Positions 1 through 6,371 of a DNA stretch of 6,917 nucleotides are shown in pieces. The notes beneath the pieces were generated by a model. That model was not told the origin of the DNA and ran no database searches. It saw only the letters and a program-made list of their open reading frames with translations. The stretch lies in NCBI GenBank assembly GCA_030621455.1, contig JAUXHQ010000102.1, positions 1 to 6,917 on the forward strand, given 5' to 3'. Each line of letters opens with the position of its first letter. Position 1 is the first letter of the stretch. A program made the position numbers and the translations under genes. The stretch is from Deltaproteobacteria bacterium (GTDB lineage Bacteria > Desulfobacterota > UBA8473).

Positions 1-1551
1 GATGGAAAAGTCAAGAAGATCGGGCAGAATATCAAGTATGATTATGTGGTCCTCAGACGTTATGACATTGAACTTTCTGGGATAGAATGCGATACAATGG
101 TGGCTTCTTATCTGTTAAATCCCTCCAAACACAACCACAACCTTGAAGATATATCAAGGGAGTACCTCGATCATCAGATGATATCGTTCAAGGATATTGC
201 CGGGAAAGGGAAGAATGCACTCACATTCGATCAGGTAGATGTTGAGAAGGCCTCGGTTTATTCATGTGAAGACTCTGATGTTACATTTCTCCTGTCCCGG
301 ATTTTGGCGCCGAAGCTTGAGAAGGATGGTTCTGATGACCTCTTTTATAATGTCGAAATGCCTTTGATCGAAGTCTTGGCTCATATGGAGATGAGCGGTG
401 TGAGAGTGGATGTGGATTCCTTGAAGGAGATATCACGGGAGATGAAAGCCGAGCTGGGGTTGCTCATGGAAGATATATATAATCTGGCAGAAGAAGAGTT
501 TAATATCAACTCTCCCCGGCAGTTGGGCAATATCCTATTTGAGAAATTTAAGTTGCCGGGGGCCAGACGGACAAAGACAGGATATTCCACTGATGTCAAT
601 GTTTTGAGTAAGCTGGCACTTGAGCATGAACTTCCGGCAAAGGTATTAGAATACAGAAGTCTTGCAAAATTGAAGTCCACCTATTCGGATGGGCTATTAA
701 AGATGATTCACCCGGAGACCGGAAGGATCCATACCTCCTATAATCAGACTGTTACCGCGACCGGGAGACTGAGCAGCAGTGGTCCGAATTTGCAGAACAT
801 CCCCGTAAGGACAGAAGAAGGGAGAAAGATACGCTGTGCGTTCATCCCCGAGGATGGATGGTCTTTGATCTCTGCAGATTATTCCCAGATAGAACTATGC
901 CTTTTGGCCCACATTTCTGAGGATGAGATCCTCGTGGATTCATTCGAACATGACCGGGACATACATGCGGAAACGGCAGCAGATATATTCCAGGTCACAC
1001 CGTCCATGGTTACTTCCGAGATGCGGAGGCAGGCAAAGGTAATCAATTTTGGGATTATTTACGGGATGAGTGCCTTTGGACTGGCCCGGGAGTTGGGGAC
1101 AAGCATTAAAACGGCAAAGGAATACATAGATAGCTATTTTCAAAGGCATAAAGGGGTGAAAGCATATATTGAAAATATCATACTCCGGGCCAAGGAAGAT
1201 GGTTATGTAACGACCCTGCTCAATCGCCGTCGTTACCTCCCGGAGATCACCAGTAAAAACCCTTCGGTGAGACAATTTGCTGAACGAACCGCAATGAATA
1301 CGCCTCTTCAGGGGAGCGCCGCTGACTTGATAAAGGTCGCCATGATCAGCATCTTTAGGAAACTCCAGGAGTTGGGGCTTTCTGCAAAGATGATTATGCA
1401 GGTTCATGATGAGCTGGTCTTTGAATTGCCGGACTACGAGGTCGAGGATGTTGTCCATATGGTGAGGGAGGAGATGGAGGGGGTAATGGATCTCCGTGTG
1501 CCTCTGAAAGTTGATATAGGGGTTGGAAGAAACTGGGGTGAAATCCATTAG
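1..1551 (+). CDS. polA: DNA polymerase I, C-terminal part (5' end outside window)
   Basis: Family A DNA polymerase, which fills gaps in repair and replaces Okazaki primers. The frame is open from base 1, so the gene enters from the left; 516 codons remain, matching the last ~518 residues of the 928-residue E. coli enzyme. Counting codons from base 1, the proofreading domain shows Exo II (NIKYD, D14, equivalent to E. coli D424) and Exo III (YSCED, Y87 and D91), so the 3'-5' exonuclease looks intact; Exo I and the 5' nuclease lie upstream of the window. The polymerase domain has TGRLSSSGPNLQNIP (from T254), motif A DYSQIEL (D293, E298), the O helix RRQAKVINFGIIYG (R342, K346, F350, Y354) and motif C VHDELVFE (H469, D470). 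Phe at the O-helix position is the usual residue that disfavours dideoxynucleotides. One oddity: motif A has Cys300 where most family members have Arg. The next gene follows after 42 bp. Confidence 0.97.
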   Translation, partial: DGKVKKIGQNIKYDYVVLRRYDIELSGIECDTMVASYLLNPSKHNHNLEDISREYLDHQMISFKDIAGKGKNALTFDQVDVEKASVYSCEDSDVTFLLSRILAPKLEKDGSDDLFYNVEMPLIEVLAHMEMSGVRVDVDSLKEISREMKAELGLLMEDIYNLAEEEFNINSPRQLGNILFEKFKLPGARRTKTGYSTDVNVLSKLALEHELPAKVLEYRSLAKLKSTYSDGLLKMIHPETGRIHTSYNQTVTATGRLSSSGPNLQNIPVRTEEGRKIRCAFIPEDGWSLISADYSQIELCLLAHISEDEILVDSFEHDRDIHAETAADIFQVTPSMVTSEMRRQAKVINFGIIYGMSAFGLARELGTSIKTAKEYIDSYFQRHKGVKAYIENIILRAKEDGYVTTLLNRRRYLPEITSKNPSVRQFAERTAMNTPLQGSAADLIKVAMISIFRKLQELGLSAKMIMQVHDELVFELPDYEVEDVVHMVREEMEGVMDLRVPLKVDIGVGRNWGEIH

Positions 1552-1593
1552 CCGGAAATTGGAAGTACCGACCATTAAAGGAGGAAACAGCCA

Positions 1594-2760
1594 ATGACAT
1601 TGCCTTTGGAAGGGATCAGGGTACTGGACCTGTCAAGACTCTTGCCGGGTCCATATTGCTCTATGCTGCTTTCAGACCTGGGAGCAGAGGTGATCAAGTT
1701 CGAGCAGCCCGGTGTGGGGGATTATGTGCGGGAGATGATCCCGGAGATATTCATGAGTGTCAATCGAAATAAGAAAAGCGTCACTTTGAGTCTGAAAGCT
1801 GAGAAAGGAAAGGAAATCTTTTATGGGATGGTTGAAAAGTCGGATGTTGTATTGGAAGGTTTCAGCCCGGGCGTGACAAAGAGGTTGGGTGTTGACTATG
1901 AGGCGGTCAGAAAGATAAACTCCATGATTGTCTATTGTTCAGTGTCCGGTTTTGGGCAGGACGGTCCGTACCGGGACATACCGGGCCATGACATAAACTA
2001 CCTGGGAGTGGGGGGGGTGTTAAGTCTCCCGGGGCAGGTAGGAGTGGCGCCCTCAAGACCAGGCTTACCGATAGTTGATCTCAGTTCGAGCATGTTTGCT
2101 ACGGTCTCGATCCTTGCCGCCCTGATGGCACGGGACAAGATCGGAAAGGGACAGTACATAGATGTCTCGATGACCGATGGGATCGTCTCCTGGATGAGCG
2201 TTCGTGCCGGGGGGTATCTCACCACGGGGAAGGTTCCGGGGGTTACTGAAATGGGTCACCTTGCACCTGCGAATGACATATTCGAGACAAAGGACGGTAA
2301 AAAGGTTACTGTGGGGGCACTTGAGGAGCATTTCTGGGAAAGTCTCTGTAAGGCGCTTGGATTAAAGGAATTACTCGATAATCCTCGGTACAGTACTCAC
2401 AAGAAGAGGATCGAAAACGGCAAGGAGATATCTAAAAAACTGAGGGCAGCATTCCTAAGGAAGGACAGGAGCGAATGGATTGAAGAGATGAACAAAGCCC
2501 GTGTCCCCTGCGGTCCTGTCAATACTATGGAAGAGGTCTTTTCCGACCCACATATTTTACACAGGGGGCTGGTAAAGGAGATAGATGACCCTCGGTTAGG
2601 GAAGATAAGGCAGGTACCCTTCCCCGTTAAATTCTCAGAAACCCCGGCCCGAGTCAAAAGCCCTCCTCCGAAGATGGGAGAACATACTGAAGAGGTGCTG
2701 CTTTCCTTTGGGTACACCAAGGAAGATATTGAAGATTTAAGAAGAGAGAAGGTGATTTAG
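1594..2760 (+). CDS. alpha-methylacyl-CoA racemase-like protein (CaiB/BaiF, class III CoA-transferase family)
   Basis: A 388-residue cytoplasmic member of the CaiB/BaiF fold. The family includes CoA-transferases, which use one Asp, and 2-methylacyl-CoA racemases, which use a His/Asp pair plus Glu. This protein shows the racemase set: H132 in PGHDINY, D162 in IVDLSSSM and E244 in VGALEEHF. Their spacing is nearly that of H126, D156 and E241 in the Mycobacterium tuberculosis racemase MCR. Other family marks are the N-terminal GIRVLDLSRLLPGPYCSMLL and GAEVIKFEQP, and CGPVN near residue 306. The likely reaction is interconversion of (R)- and (S)-2-methylacyl-CoA (or a related 2-substituted acyl-CoA) by C-alpha proton exchange. 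The start is well supported: AAAGGAGG at 1577-1584 lies 9 nt before the ATG. The 42-bp gap after polA suggests shared transcription. CoA-transferase activity remains possible; the substrate cannot be read from sequence. Confidence 0.9.
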   Translation: MTLPLEGIRVLDLSRLLPGPYCSMLLSDLGAEVIKFEQPGVGDYVREMIPEIFMSVNRNKKSVTLSLKAEKGKEIFYGMVEKSDVVLEGFSPGVTKRLGVDYEAVRKINSMIVYCSVSGFGQDGPYRDIPGHDINYLGVGGVLSLPGQVGVAPSRPGLPIVDLSSSMFATVSILAALMARDKIGKGQYIDVSMTDGIVSWMSVRAGGYLTTGKVPGVTEMGHLAPANDIFETKDGKKVTVGALEEHFWESLCKALGLKELLDNPRYSTHKKRIENGKEISKKLRAAFLRKDRSEWIEEMNKARVPCGPVNTMEEVFSDPHILHRGLVKEIDDPRLGKIRQVPFPVKFSETPARVKSPPPKMGEHTEEVLLSFGYTKEDIEDLRREKVI

Positions 2761-2920
2761 CCTGGTTTCCATCCAGAAATGTTACTTTTCTGCAATCGCT
2801 GCATCAGTCTGCTCCCCATAATCCCTTGACCTTGCGAAAAATTGCGCATTTCTGAATTGGAAACTTGTGCAGCCCCGTCCCTAAGATGCATTTGTGAGTG
2901 GCGCTAGTTTAAAATAATGA
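2761..2920. other. intergenic stretch before the MITE, no gene seen
   Basis: Left part of the 408-bp gap between the racemase-like gene and the acyl-CoA dehydrogenase. No ORF longer than about 16 codons with a plausible start, no convincing terminator and no good promoter pair were found. A TTGACC at 2826-2831 has no -10 match at proper spacing. The last 9 bases (AAATAATGA, 2912-2920) are the left copy of the target duplication of the element that follows. Confidence 0.6.
2912..2920. repeat. left target-site duplication AAATAATGA
   Basis: Nine-base direct repeat immediately outside the left end of the MITE-like element, identical to 3148-3156. Confidence 0.85.
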
Positions 2921-3147
2921 GAGTGTAACCTTTTTTCGTTCCAGCATTCCAGTTGCCGGCCGCTTACTTCTTGTTGCCTGTTGTGAACTACACTTCTGAA
3001 CCAAGTATTGATGACAATTGAGTCGGATTTTCATTGGATTACCTGGAGTTACGACAGGTCCTTACGCACAACAGACAACAAGAAGCAAGCAACCGGCAAC
3101 AAACATGATCGTGGATGCTGAACATCAAACGAAAAAAGGGTACACTC
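2921..3147. mobile_element. MITE-like element, 227 bp, with long imperfect terminal inverted repeats and 9-bp target duplication
   Basis: The left arm (2921-2985) and right arm (3067-3147) are inverted copies. The outer 20 bases (left GAGTGTAACCTTTTTTCG, right end read inward GAGTGTACCCTTTTTTCG) differ at one site. The inner ~34 bases, containing GTTGCCGG and CTTCTTGTTG, differ at four. The right arm carries about 16 extra bases, around 3098-3126. The perfect direct repeat AAATAATGA abuts both ends (2912-2920 and 3148-3156), as expected for a 9-bp target-site duplication. The 81-bp centre codes for nothing. This is the signature of a non-autonomous DNA transposon moved in trans by an unknown transposase; I cannot assign the insertion-sequence family from the ends. 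The element ends 21 bp before the dehydrogenase start codon. Confidence 0.85.
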
Positions 3148-3156
3148 AAATAATGA
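3148..3156. repeat. right target-site duplication AAATAATGA
   Basis: Nine-base direct repeat immediately outside the right end of the MITE-like element. The ribosome-binding site of the next gene (GGAGG, 3158-3162) starts two bases after it, so the insertion went in just upstream of the translation signals. Confidence 0.85.
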
Positions 3157-3168
3157 TGGAGGTGTAAA

Positions 3169-4302
3169 ATGATCTTTAAGTTGACAGATGACCAGGAAGC
3201 CGTAAGAACAATGGTCCAGAACTTTGCAGAGAAAGAGTTGGCCCCTTATGTTGATGAGTGGGAAGAGAAGGAGATATTCCCTAAGGAAGCATTCAAGAAG
3301 ATAGCGGAGCTGGGGCTTTTCGGCCTGACATGTCCCGAAGAATACGGTGGTACAAATATGGGGTCCCTGACATCGGCCATAATATATGAAGAGCTGGGAA
3401 AGGTATACAGGGCTATGAGTTATCTATCAATCAGTAACCTTGTTTGCTTTCTCATATACAAGAACGGAAATGAAGACCAGAGGAGGAAGTGGGTAGTCCC
3501 ACTGGCCAAGGGAGAGCTGTTCGGGGGGTTTGCGCTTACGGAGCCCAACGCTGGTTCTGATGCGGCGGCTGTCCAGACCTCAGCGATGAAGAGGGGGGAT
3601 GATTATGTTATCAACGGGAGCAAGATCTTCATAAGTGCCGGTGGAGAGGCTGACGTTTATACTGTTGTGGCAAAGACCGACAAGACAAAGGGAGCGGCAG
3701 GGGCGAGTATTCTTGTGGTTGAAAAGGAAACCCCCGGTTTTTCCTTTGGTAAGACAGAGAAGAAGATGGGGATGTGTTCATATCCCACAAGGGAATTGAT
3801 TTTTGATGATTGTGTTGTCTCGAAGGATCATCTTCTGGGTGATGAAGGTAAAGGCTTTAGGATGATAATGGAGGCCCTGGACGGGGGCAGGATAAACATA
3901 GGTGCAATATCTGTCGGACTTGCCCACGCTGCTTTGACCAAAGCTTTGAACTATTCAAAAGAGCGAGTCCAATTTGGCAAAGCGATATCCGAGTTTCAGG
4001 GAATACAGTTCATGCTTGCAGACATGGCCACGGAGATTGAAGCTGCTAGACTTCTCGTTTACAAGGCTGCTTATATGAAGGATCAGGGCCTTAAAGTCAC
4101 CAAAGAGGCGGCCATGGCCAAGAAGTTTGCCACGGACATGGCCATGAGGGTTACAACGGATGCAGTACAGATTCTTGGCGGATATGGTTATATGAAGGAC
4201 TATACTGTAGAGAGATACATGCGGGAGGCCAAGGTAGGGCAGATCGTTGAAGGCACGAATCAGATCCAAAGGGTGGTTATCGCAAGAGAATTACTACGGT
4301 AG
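3169..4302 (+). CDS. acyl-CoA dehydrogenase (short-chain/butyryl-CoA dehydrogenase-like)
   Basis: FAD-dependent enzyme that oxidises acyl-CoA to trans-2-enoyl-CoA, passing electrons to electron-transferring flavoprotein; first step of beta-oxidation, cytoplasmic. Its 377 residues are the normal family length. Visible marks: the N-terminal helical domain (LTDDQEAVRTMVQNFAEKEL); the first signature FALTEPNAGSDAAA (residues 121-134) in the substrate/flavin-binding beta domain; KIFISAGGEADVYTVVAKT; RVQFGKAISEFQGIQFMLADM, typical of flavin contact at the dimer interface; and the C-terminal QILGGYGYMKDYTVERYMREA. Glu361 in IVEGTNQIQR is at the position of the catalytic base of short- and medium-chain enzymes. 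The start is supported by GGAGG at 3158-3162, 6 nt before ATG. The MITE-like element ends 21 bp upstream and may have changed the promoter. Chain length and branching of the substrate cannot be read from sequence; a branched-chain acyl-CoA is possible given the racemase-like neighbour. Confidence 0.95.
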   Translation: MIFKLTDDQEAVRTMVQNFAEKELAPYVDEWEEKEIFPKEAFKKIAELGLFGLTCPEEYGGTNMGSLTSAIIYEELGKVYRAMSYLSISNLVCFLIYKNGNEDQRRKWVVPLAKGELFGGFALTEPNAGSDAAAVQTSAMKRGDDYVINGSKIFISAGGEADVYTVVAKTDKTKGAAGASILVVEKETPGFSFGKTEKKMGMCSYPTRELIFDDCVVSKDHLLGDEGKGFRMIMEALDGGRINIGAISVGLAHAALTKALNYSKERVQFGKAISEFQGIQFMLADMATEIEAARLLVYKAAYMKDQGLKVTKEAAMAKKFATDMAMRVTTDAVQILGGYGYMKDYTVERYMREAKVGQIVEGTNQIQRVVIARELLR

Positions 4303-4325
4303 GGACGGGTGTTAACTCCGTCCTA
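4299..4325 (+). terminator. GC-rich hairpin after the acyl-CoA dehydrogenase, no T-tract
   Basis: GTAG-G-GACGG pairs with CCGTCCTAC: a 9-bp stem with one bulged G and a 9-base loop that contains GTTAAC. It starts at the last bases of the dehydrogenase and ends 15 bp before queH. No run of T follows (AATTACTTTCCC), so intrinsic termination is doubtful. Attenuation or protection of the upstream message is as likely. Confidence 0.35.
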
Positions 4326-4340
4326 CGGAATTACTTTCCC

Positions 4341-4871
4341 ATGAGAACATTGCTCCATATCTGTTGCTCGTGTTGTGCAATCTACCCGGTCCAAGAATTG
4401 AGGAAAGGTGGTGCCGAGGTCTTCGGTTTTTTCTATAACCCGAACATACATCCTTATCAAGAATACAGGAAAAGGCTTGAATCTATTGAAGAATATGCGG
4501 ACAAGACTCAGTTGAGGATGATCTACCGGGATGAATACAGGCTGGAAGAATTCCTGCAAAATGTAGTTTTCAGGGAAAGCGAGCGTTGTCGATACTGTTA
4601 TTATACCCGTCTGAGGGCAACAGCTCAGGTGGCGAAAAAAGGAAATTTTGACTTTTTTACCACCACCCTGTTACATAGCAAGCTACAGAACCACGAGAGG
4701 ATAAGGGAAATTGGAGATGGCTTAGCCAAAGAGTATGGTGTTCCGTTCTATTACCGGGATTTTCGCAAGGGATGGAAAGACGGCATAAGGATATCAAAGG
4801 ATTTGGGGTTGTACCGTCAGCAATACTGCGGTTGTATTTACAGTGAAAAGGAGAGATATCTTGGAAAGTAG
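4341..4871 (+). CDS. queH: epoxyqueuosine reductase QueH
   Basis: Catalyses the last step of queuosine synthesis, reduction of epoxyqueuosine to queuosine at the wobble base of tRNAs for Asp, Asn, His and Tyr. QueH is the non-cobalamin alternative to QueG and holds an iron-sulfur cluster with a nearby iron. The 176-residue protein shows the family pattern: N-terminal LLHICCSCCA (C8, C9, C12 at the conserved positions), ERCRYCYYTRL (C83, C86), FDFFTTTLLHSK, YGVPFYYRDFRKGWKDGI, and LYRQQYCGCIYS (C163, C165). The usual family form of the first motif is CCxPC; here the Pro is replaced by a fifth Cys (C11). The ATG is chosen because it places the first motif as in homologues. It has only a weak GGA 11 nt upstream, and the frame is open further upstream without a better start. 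It lies 38 bp after the dehydrogenase and is probably translated from the same message. Confidence 0.95.
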   Translation: MRTLLHICCSCCAIYPVQELRKGGAEVFGFFYNPNIHPYQEYRKRLESIEEYADKTQLRMIYRDEYRLEEFLQNVVFRESERCRYCYYTRLRATAQVAKKGNFDFFTTTLLHSKLQNHERIREIGDGLAKEYGVPFYYRDFRKGWKDGIRISKDLGLYRQQYCGCIYSEKERYLGK

Positions 4872-4880
4872 TGTTGCAAA

Positions 4881-4931
4881 AATACGACGCATTTGTATCA
4901 AACCGTGTCAACAAATGCACACGCGAGTATT
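4881..4931 (+). terminator. inverted repeat downstream of queH, possible terminator or processing hairpin
   Basis: GCATTTGT (4889-4896) pairs with ACAAATGC (4911-4918) across a 14-base loop. Further out, AATAC (4881-4885) can pair with GTATT (4927-4931). It begins 10 bp after the queH stop, the usual place for an end-of-message hairpin. There is no T-run behind it, so termination is only suggested by position. Confidence 0.35.
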
Positions 4932-5111
4932 TGAGAGAGAGGTCATCACAGAGGGCTAACTTTCTATAGTATACGGAAACCGCTAATATGCGTTGTTCTT
5001 CATGATTTACTTTAATTATTCCAGATCTCATCAGATAAAATAGTAGGCGTTTCCTCCGTTGGTATAGTTTTTGCTATCGATAACATCTACAAAACAGAAA
5101 ATAGATGGCTC

Positions 5112-5135
5112 AATAGAAACTCAAAATAGAAACTC
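5112..5135. repeat. two copies of AATAGAAACTC, 13-bp period
   Basis: Perfect 11-bp direct repeat at 5112-5122 and 5125-5135, separated by AA, in the lpxC leader. It could be a regulator-binding pair or a chance slippage product. Confidence 0.5.
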
Positions 5136-5149
5136 GAGAGTGAGACCGG

Positions 5150-5154
5150 GGAGG
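5150..5154 (+). promoter_or_regulatory. ribosome-binding site of lpxC, unusually distant
   Basis: GGAGG inside GGGGAGGAAG is the only strong Shine-Dalgarno match before lpxC, but it is 15 nt from the ATG at 5170 (usual spacing 5-10). An AAAGG at 5163-5167 is only 2 nt away. The ATG is still preferred because MYQRTL at this point matches the family N-terminus. Confidence 0.5.
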
Positions 5155-5169
5155 AAGAACAAAAAGGTT

Positions 5170-6084
5170 ATGTATCAGAGAACACTTGCCAGGCCAATAA
5201 GTTTTACGGGCATCGGACTCCATCTAGGAAGCAAGGTGAACGTTACTATTAGGCCTGCGGACGCAGATAATGGTATTGTCTTTGTGAGGACTGATCTTCC
5301 CGACCATGTGGAGATTAAGGCCGATGTTGAGAACGTTGTGGATACAAAATTTGCCACAACACTTGGGCACAACGGAGCAAAGATATCCACGGTTGAACAT
5401 TTGCTGGCAGCATTTTTGGGGCTTGGAATAGACAACGCCATAATCGAAATCGATTCCTCTGAAGTTCCTATTATGGATGGTAGCGCTTCTCCATTTGTCT
5501 ATCTTCTGAGAACTGCTGGTATAAAGGTTCAGAATAGGTTTAAAAGATTTCTTGTCATAAAAAAGCCAATAAAGGTTTCCGATGGAGACAAAAAAGTGAT
5601 TCTAGCACCGCTAAAGGGGCTTAAAATCACATACACGGTGGAGTTTGATCATCATCTTATATCCAGGCAATCCTGTGCCATGGAATTCTCGAATGGCGTC
5701 TTCGAGAGAGAGATCTGTCGCGCGCGAACATTCGGCTTCTTAAAAGAGATTGAGGTCCTTAGGGCTAACGGTTTTGCAAAAGGCGGCTCTCTGGACAATT
5801 CAATCGTTTTAGGGGATTTTCGGGTGCTTAACGAAGACGGATTGAGGTTTCCCGATGAATTTGTTCGCCACAAGATATTGGACTCTATAGGCGATTTGAG
5901 CCTGCTGGGTGTTCCAGTAATTGGTCATCTTATCGCTTACAAATCAGGCCATGCCCTGAACCACAAGTTGATCAAGAAGGTTGTCTCTAACCGGAAGAGC
6001 TGGAGATTGGTAAAGGCAGCTGATGAAGTTGCTGAGACTTGTCAGGTTCCCTCTTTCGGATTGTTGGGAGAAGTACCCGCCTAG
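5170..6084 (+). CDS. lpxC: UDP-3-O-acyl-N-acetylglucosamine deacetylase
   Basis: Zinc-dependent deacetylase that performs the committed step of lipid A synthesis, removing acetate from UDP-3-O-acyl-GlcNAc in the cytoplasm; its presence implies an LPS outer membrane. The longest open frame begins with a TTG at 5071, but the ATG at 5170 gives MYQRTLARPISFTGIGLHLG, the family N-terminus, and a 304-residue protein (E. coli LpxC has 305). The preceding 33 codons are therefore excluded. From this start the key residues are E76 and H77 in STVEHLLAAFLGLGIDNA, H234 and D238 in RHKILDSIGDL, and H261 in SGHALNHKL. They correspond to E. coli E78, H79, H238, D242 and H265, so zinc site and catalysis look complete. 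IMDGSASPFV is also conserved. The gene stands apart: 298 bp from queH and followed by 833 bp without a clear gene, which suggests its own transcript. Its codons look somewhat richer in A/T than those of polA. Confidence 0.97.
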   Translation: MYQRTLARPISFTGIGLHLGSKVNVTIRPADADNGIVFVRTDLPDHVEIKADVENVVDTKFATTLGHNGAKISTVEHLLAAFLGLGIDNAIIEIDSSEVPIMDGSASPFVYLLRTAGIKVQNRFKRFLVIKKPIKVSDGDKKVILAPLKGLKITYTVEFDHHLISRQSCAMEFSNGVFEREICRARTFGFLKEIEVLRANGFAKGGSLDNSIVLGDFRVLNEDGLRFPDEFVRHKILDSIGDLSLLGVPVIGHLIAYKSGHALNHKLIKKVVSNRKSWRLVKAADEVAETCQVPSFGLLGEVPA

Positions 6085-6106
6085 CTCTTTCCGGATATGC
6101 TTCTAG

Positions 6107-6112
6107 TATAAT
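6107..6112 (+). promoter_or_regulatory. TATAAT, possible -10 box
   Basis: Perfect -10 consensus 23 bp after the lpxC stop. The bases 16-17 bp upstream (CTCTTT/GCTCTT) do not resemble TTGACA, so this is a half-supported promoter for whatever follows at 6154-6302. Confidence 0.3.
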
Positions 6113-6153
6113 GTAAATTTTAAAGCTTCGCATTCTGTGCAATATTTGGTATG

Positions 6154-6179
6154 GTCGTCTCTTCATATAGAAGGACGAC
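6154..6179 (+). other. leader hairpin overlapping a possible ribosome-binding site
   Basis: GTCGTC-T-CTTC pairs with GAAGGACGAC: a 10-bp stem with one bulged T and loop ATATA. The AAGGA at 6171-6175, a Shine-Dalgarno-like stretch 7 nt before the ATG at 6183, lies in the 3' arm, so folding would hide it. No T-run follows, so it is not an intrinsic terminator. Confidence 0.5.
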
Positions 6180-6182
6180 GAC

Positions 6183-6302
6183 ATGGAACCACTATACAGA
6201 GTTACACTAAGGGGAGAGGCCGAAATAACTTCCCCATTTGTACATCTCATCTTCAGGCCATCTTTGACCGATCTTCAAACACAAAATCCTCGAAATAGGT
6301 AA
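6183..6302 (+). CDS. possible small ORF, 39 residues, function unknown
   Basis: ATG to TAA, beginning MEPLYRVTLRGEAEITSPF. Support: a Shine-Dalgarno-like AAGGA 7 nt upstream, and a TATAAT about 70 bp upstream. Against: no recognisable domain, no hydrophobic segment long enough to span a membrane, and a length within chance expectation. It could be a small regulatory peptide, the decayed start of a longer gene, or nothing. I do not recognise it. Confidence 0.2.
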   Translation: MEPLYRVTLRGEAEITSPFVHLIFRPSLTDLQTQNPRNR

Positions 6303-6333
6303 AACTATTCCTGTGGTTTTGTTTTTCAGATCG

Positions 6334-6356
6334 AACAAATCTGACCTAAATTTGTT
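6334..6356. repeat. inverted repeat AACAAAT/ATTTGTT
   Basis: Seven-base perfect inverted repeat (6334-6340 and 6350-6356) with a 9-base loop. It overlaps a second, 5-base repeat CAGAT/ATCTG (6327-6331 and 6339-6343), so two alternative hairpins are possible. It lies 31 bp after the small ORF. It could be an operator-like palindrome; no function is assigned. Confidence 0.4.
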
Positions 6357-6371
6357 TACACCCCACCCCCC

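Larger units (their letters stand above)
4872..5169. other. queH-lpxC intergenic region, no convincing gene
   Basis: This 298-bp, AT-rich stretch holds an inverted repeat near its left end, a short direct repeat near its right end, and the lpxC ribosome-binding site. TAAAAT at 5036-5041 resembles a -10 box but lacks a -35 at proper spacing, so no promoter is called. A minus-strand frame begins at 5031 and runs into queH. It has no well-placed ribosome-binding site and no recognisable motif, and is treated as chance. Confidence 0.5.

Noticed and set aside
940..1575. Minus-strand ORF of 211 codons opposite polA
   Set aside because: Antisense shadow of a gene with all polymerase motifs; no family resemblance.
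2826..2854. Promoter with -35 TTGACC
   Set aside because: The bases at the -10 distance (TTTCTG) do not fit, and no gene follows before the MITE.
4657..5031. Minus-strand ORF of 124 codons across queH and the gap after it
   Set aside because: More than half of it is antisense to queH, with no recognisable motif and no properly spaced ribosome-binding site; its intergenic part is too short to call a remnant.
5071..5169. 33-codon N-terminal extension of the lpxC frame from a TTG
   Set aside because: The family N-terminus begins at the ATG at 5170 and gives the usual length; the extension contains a tandem 11-mer repeat and the GGAGG site.
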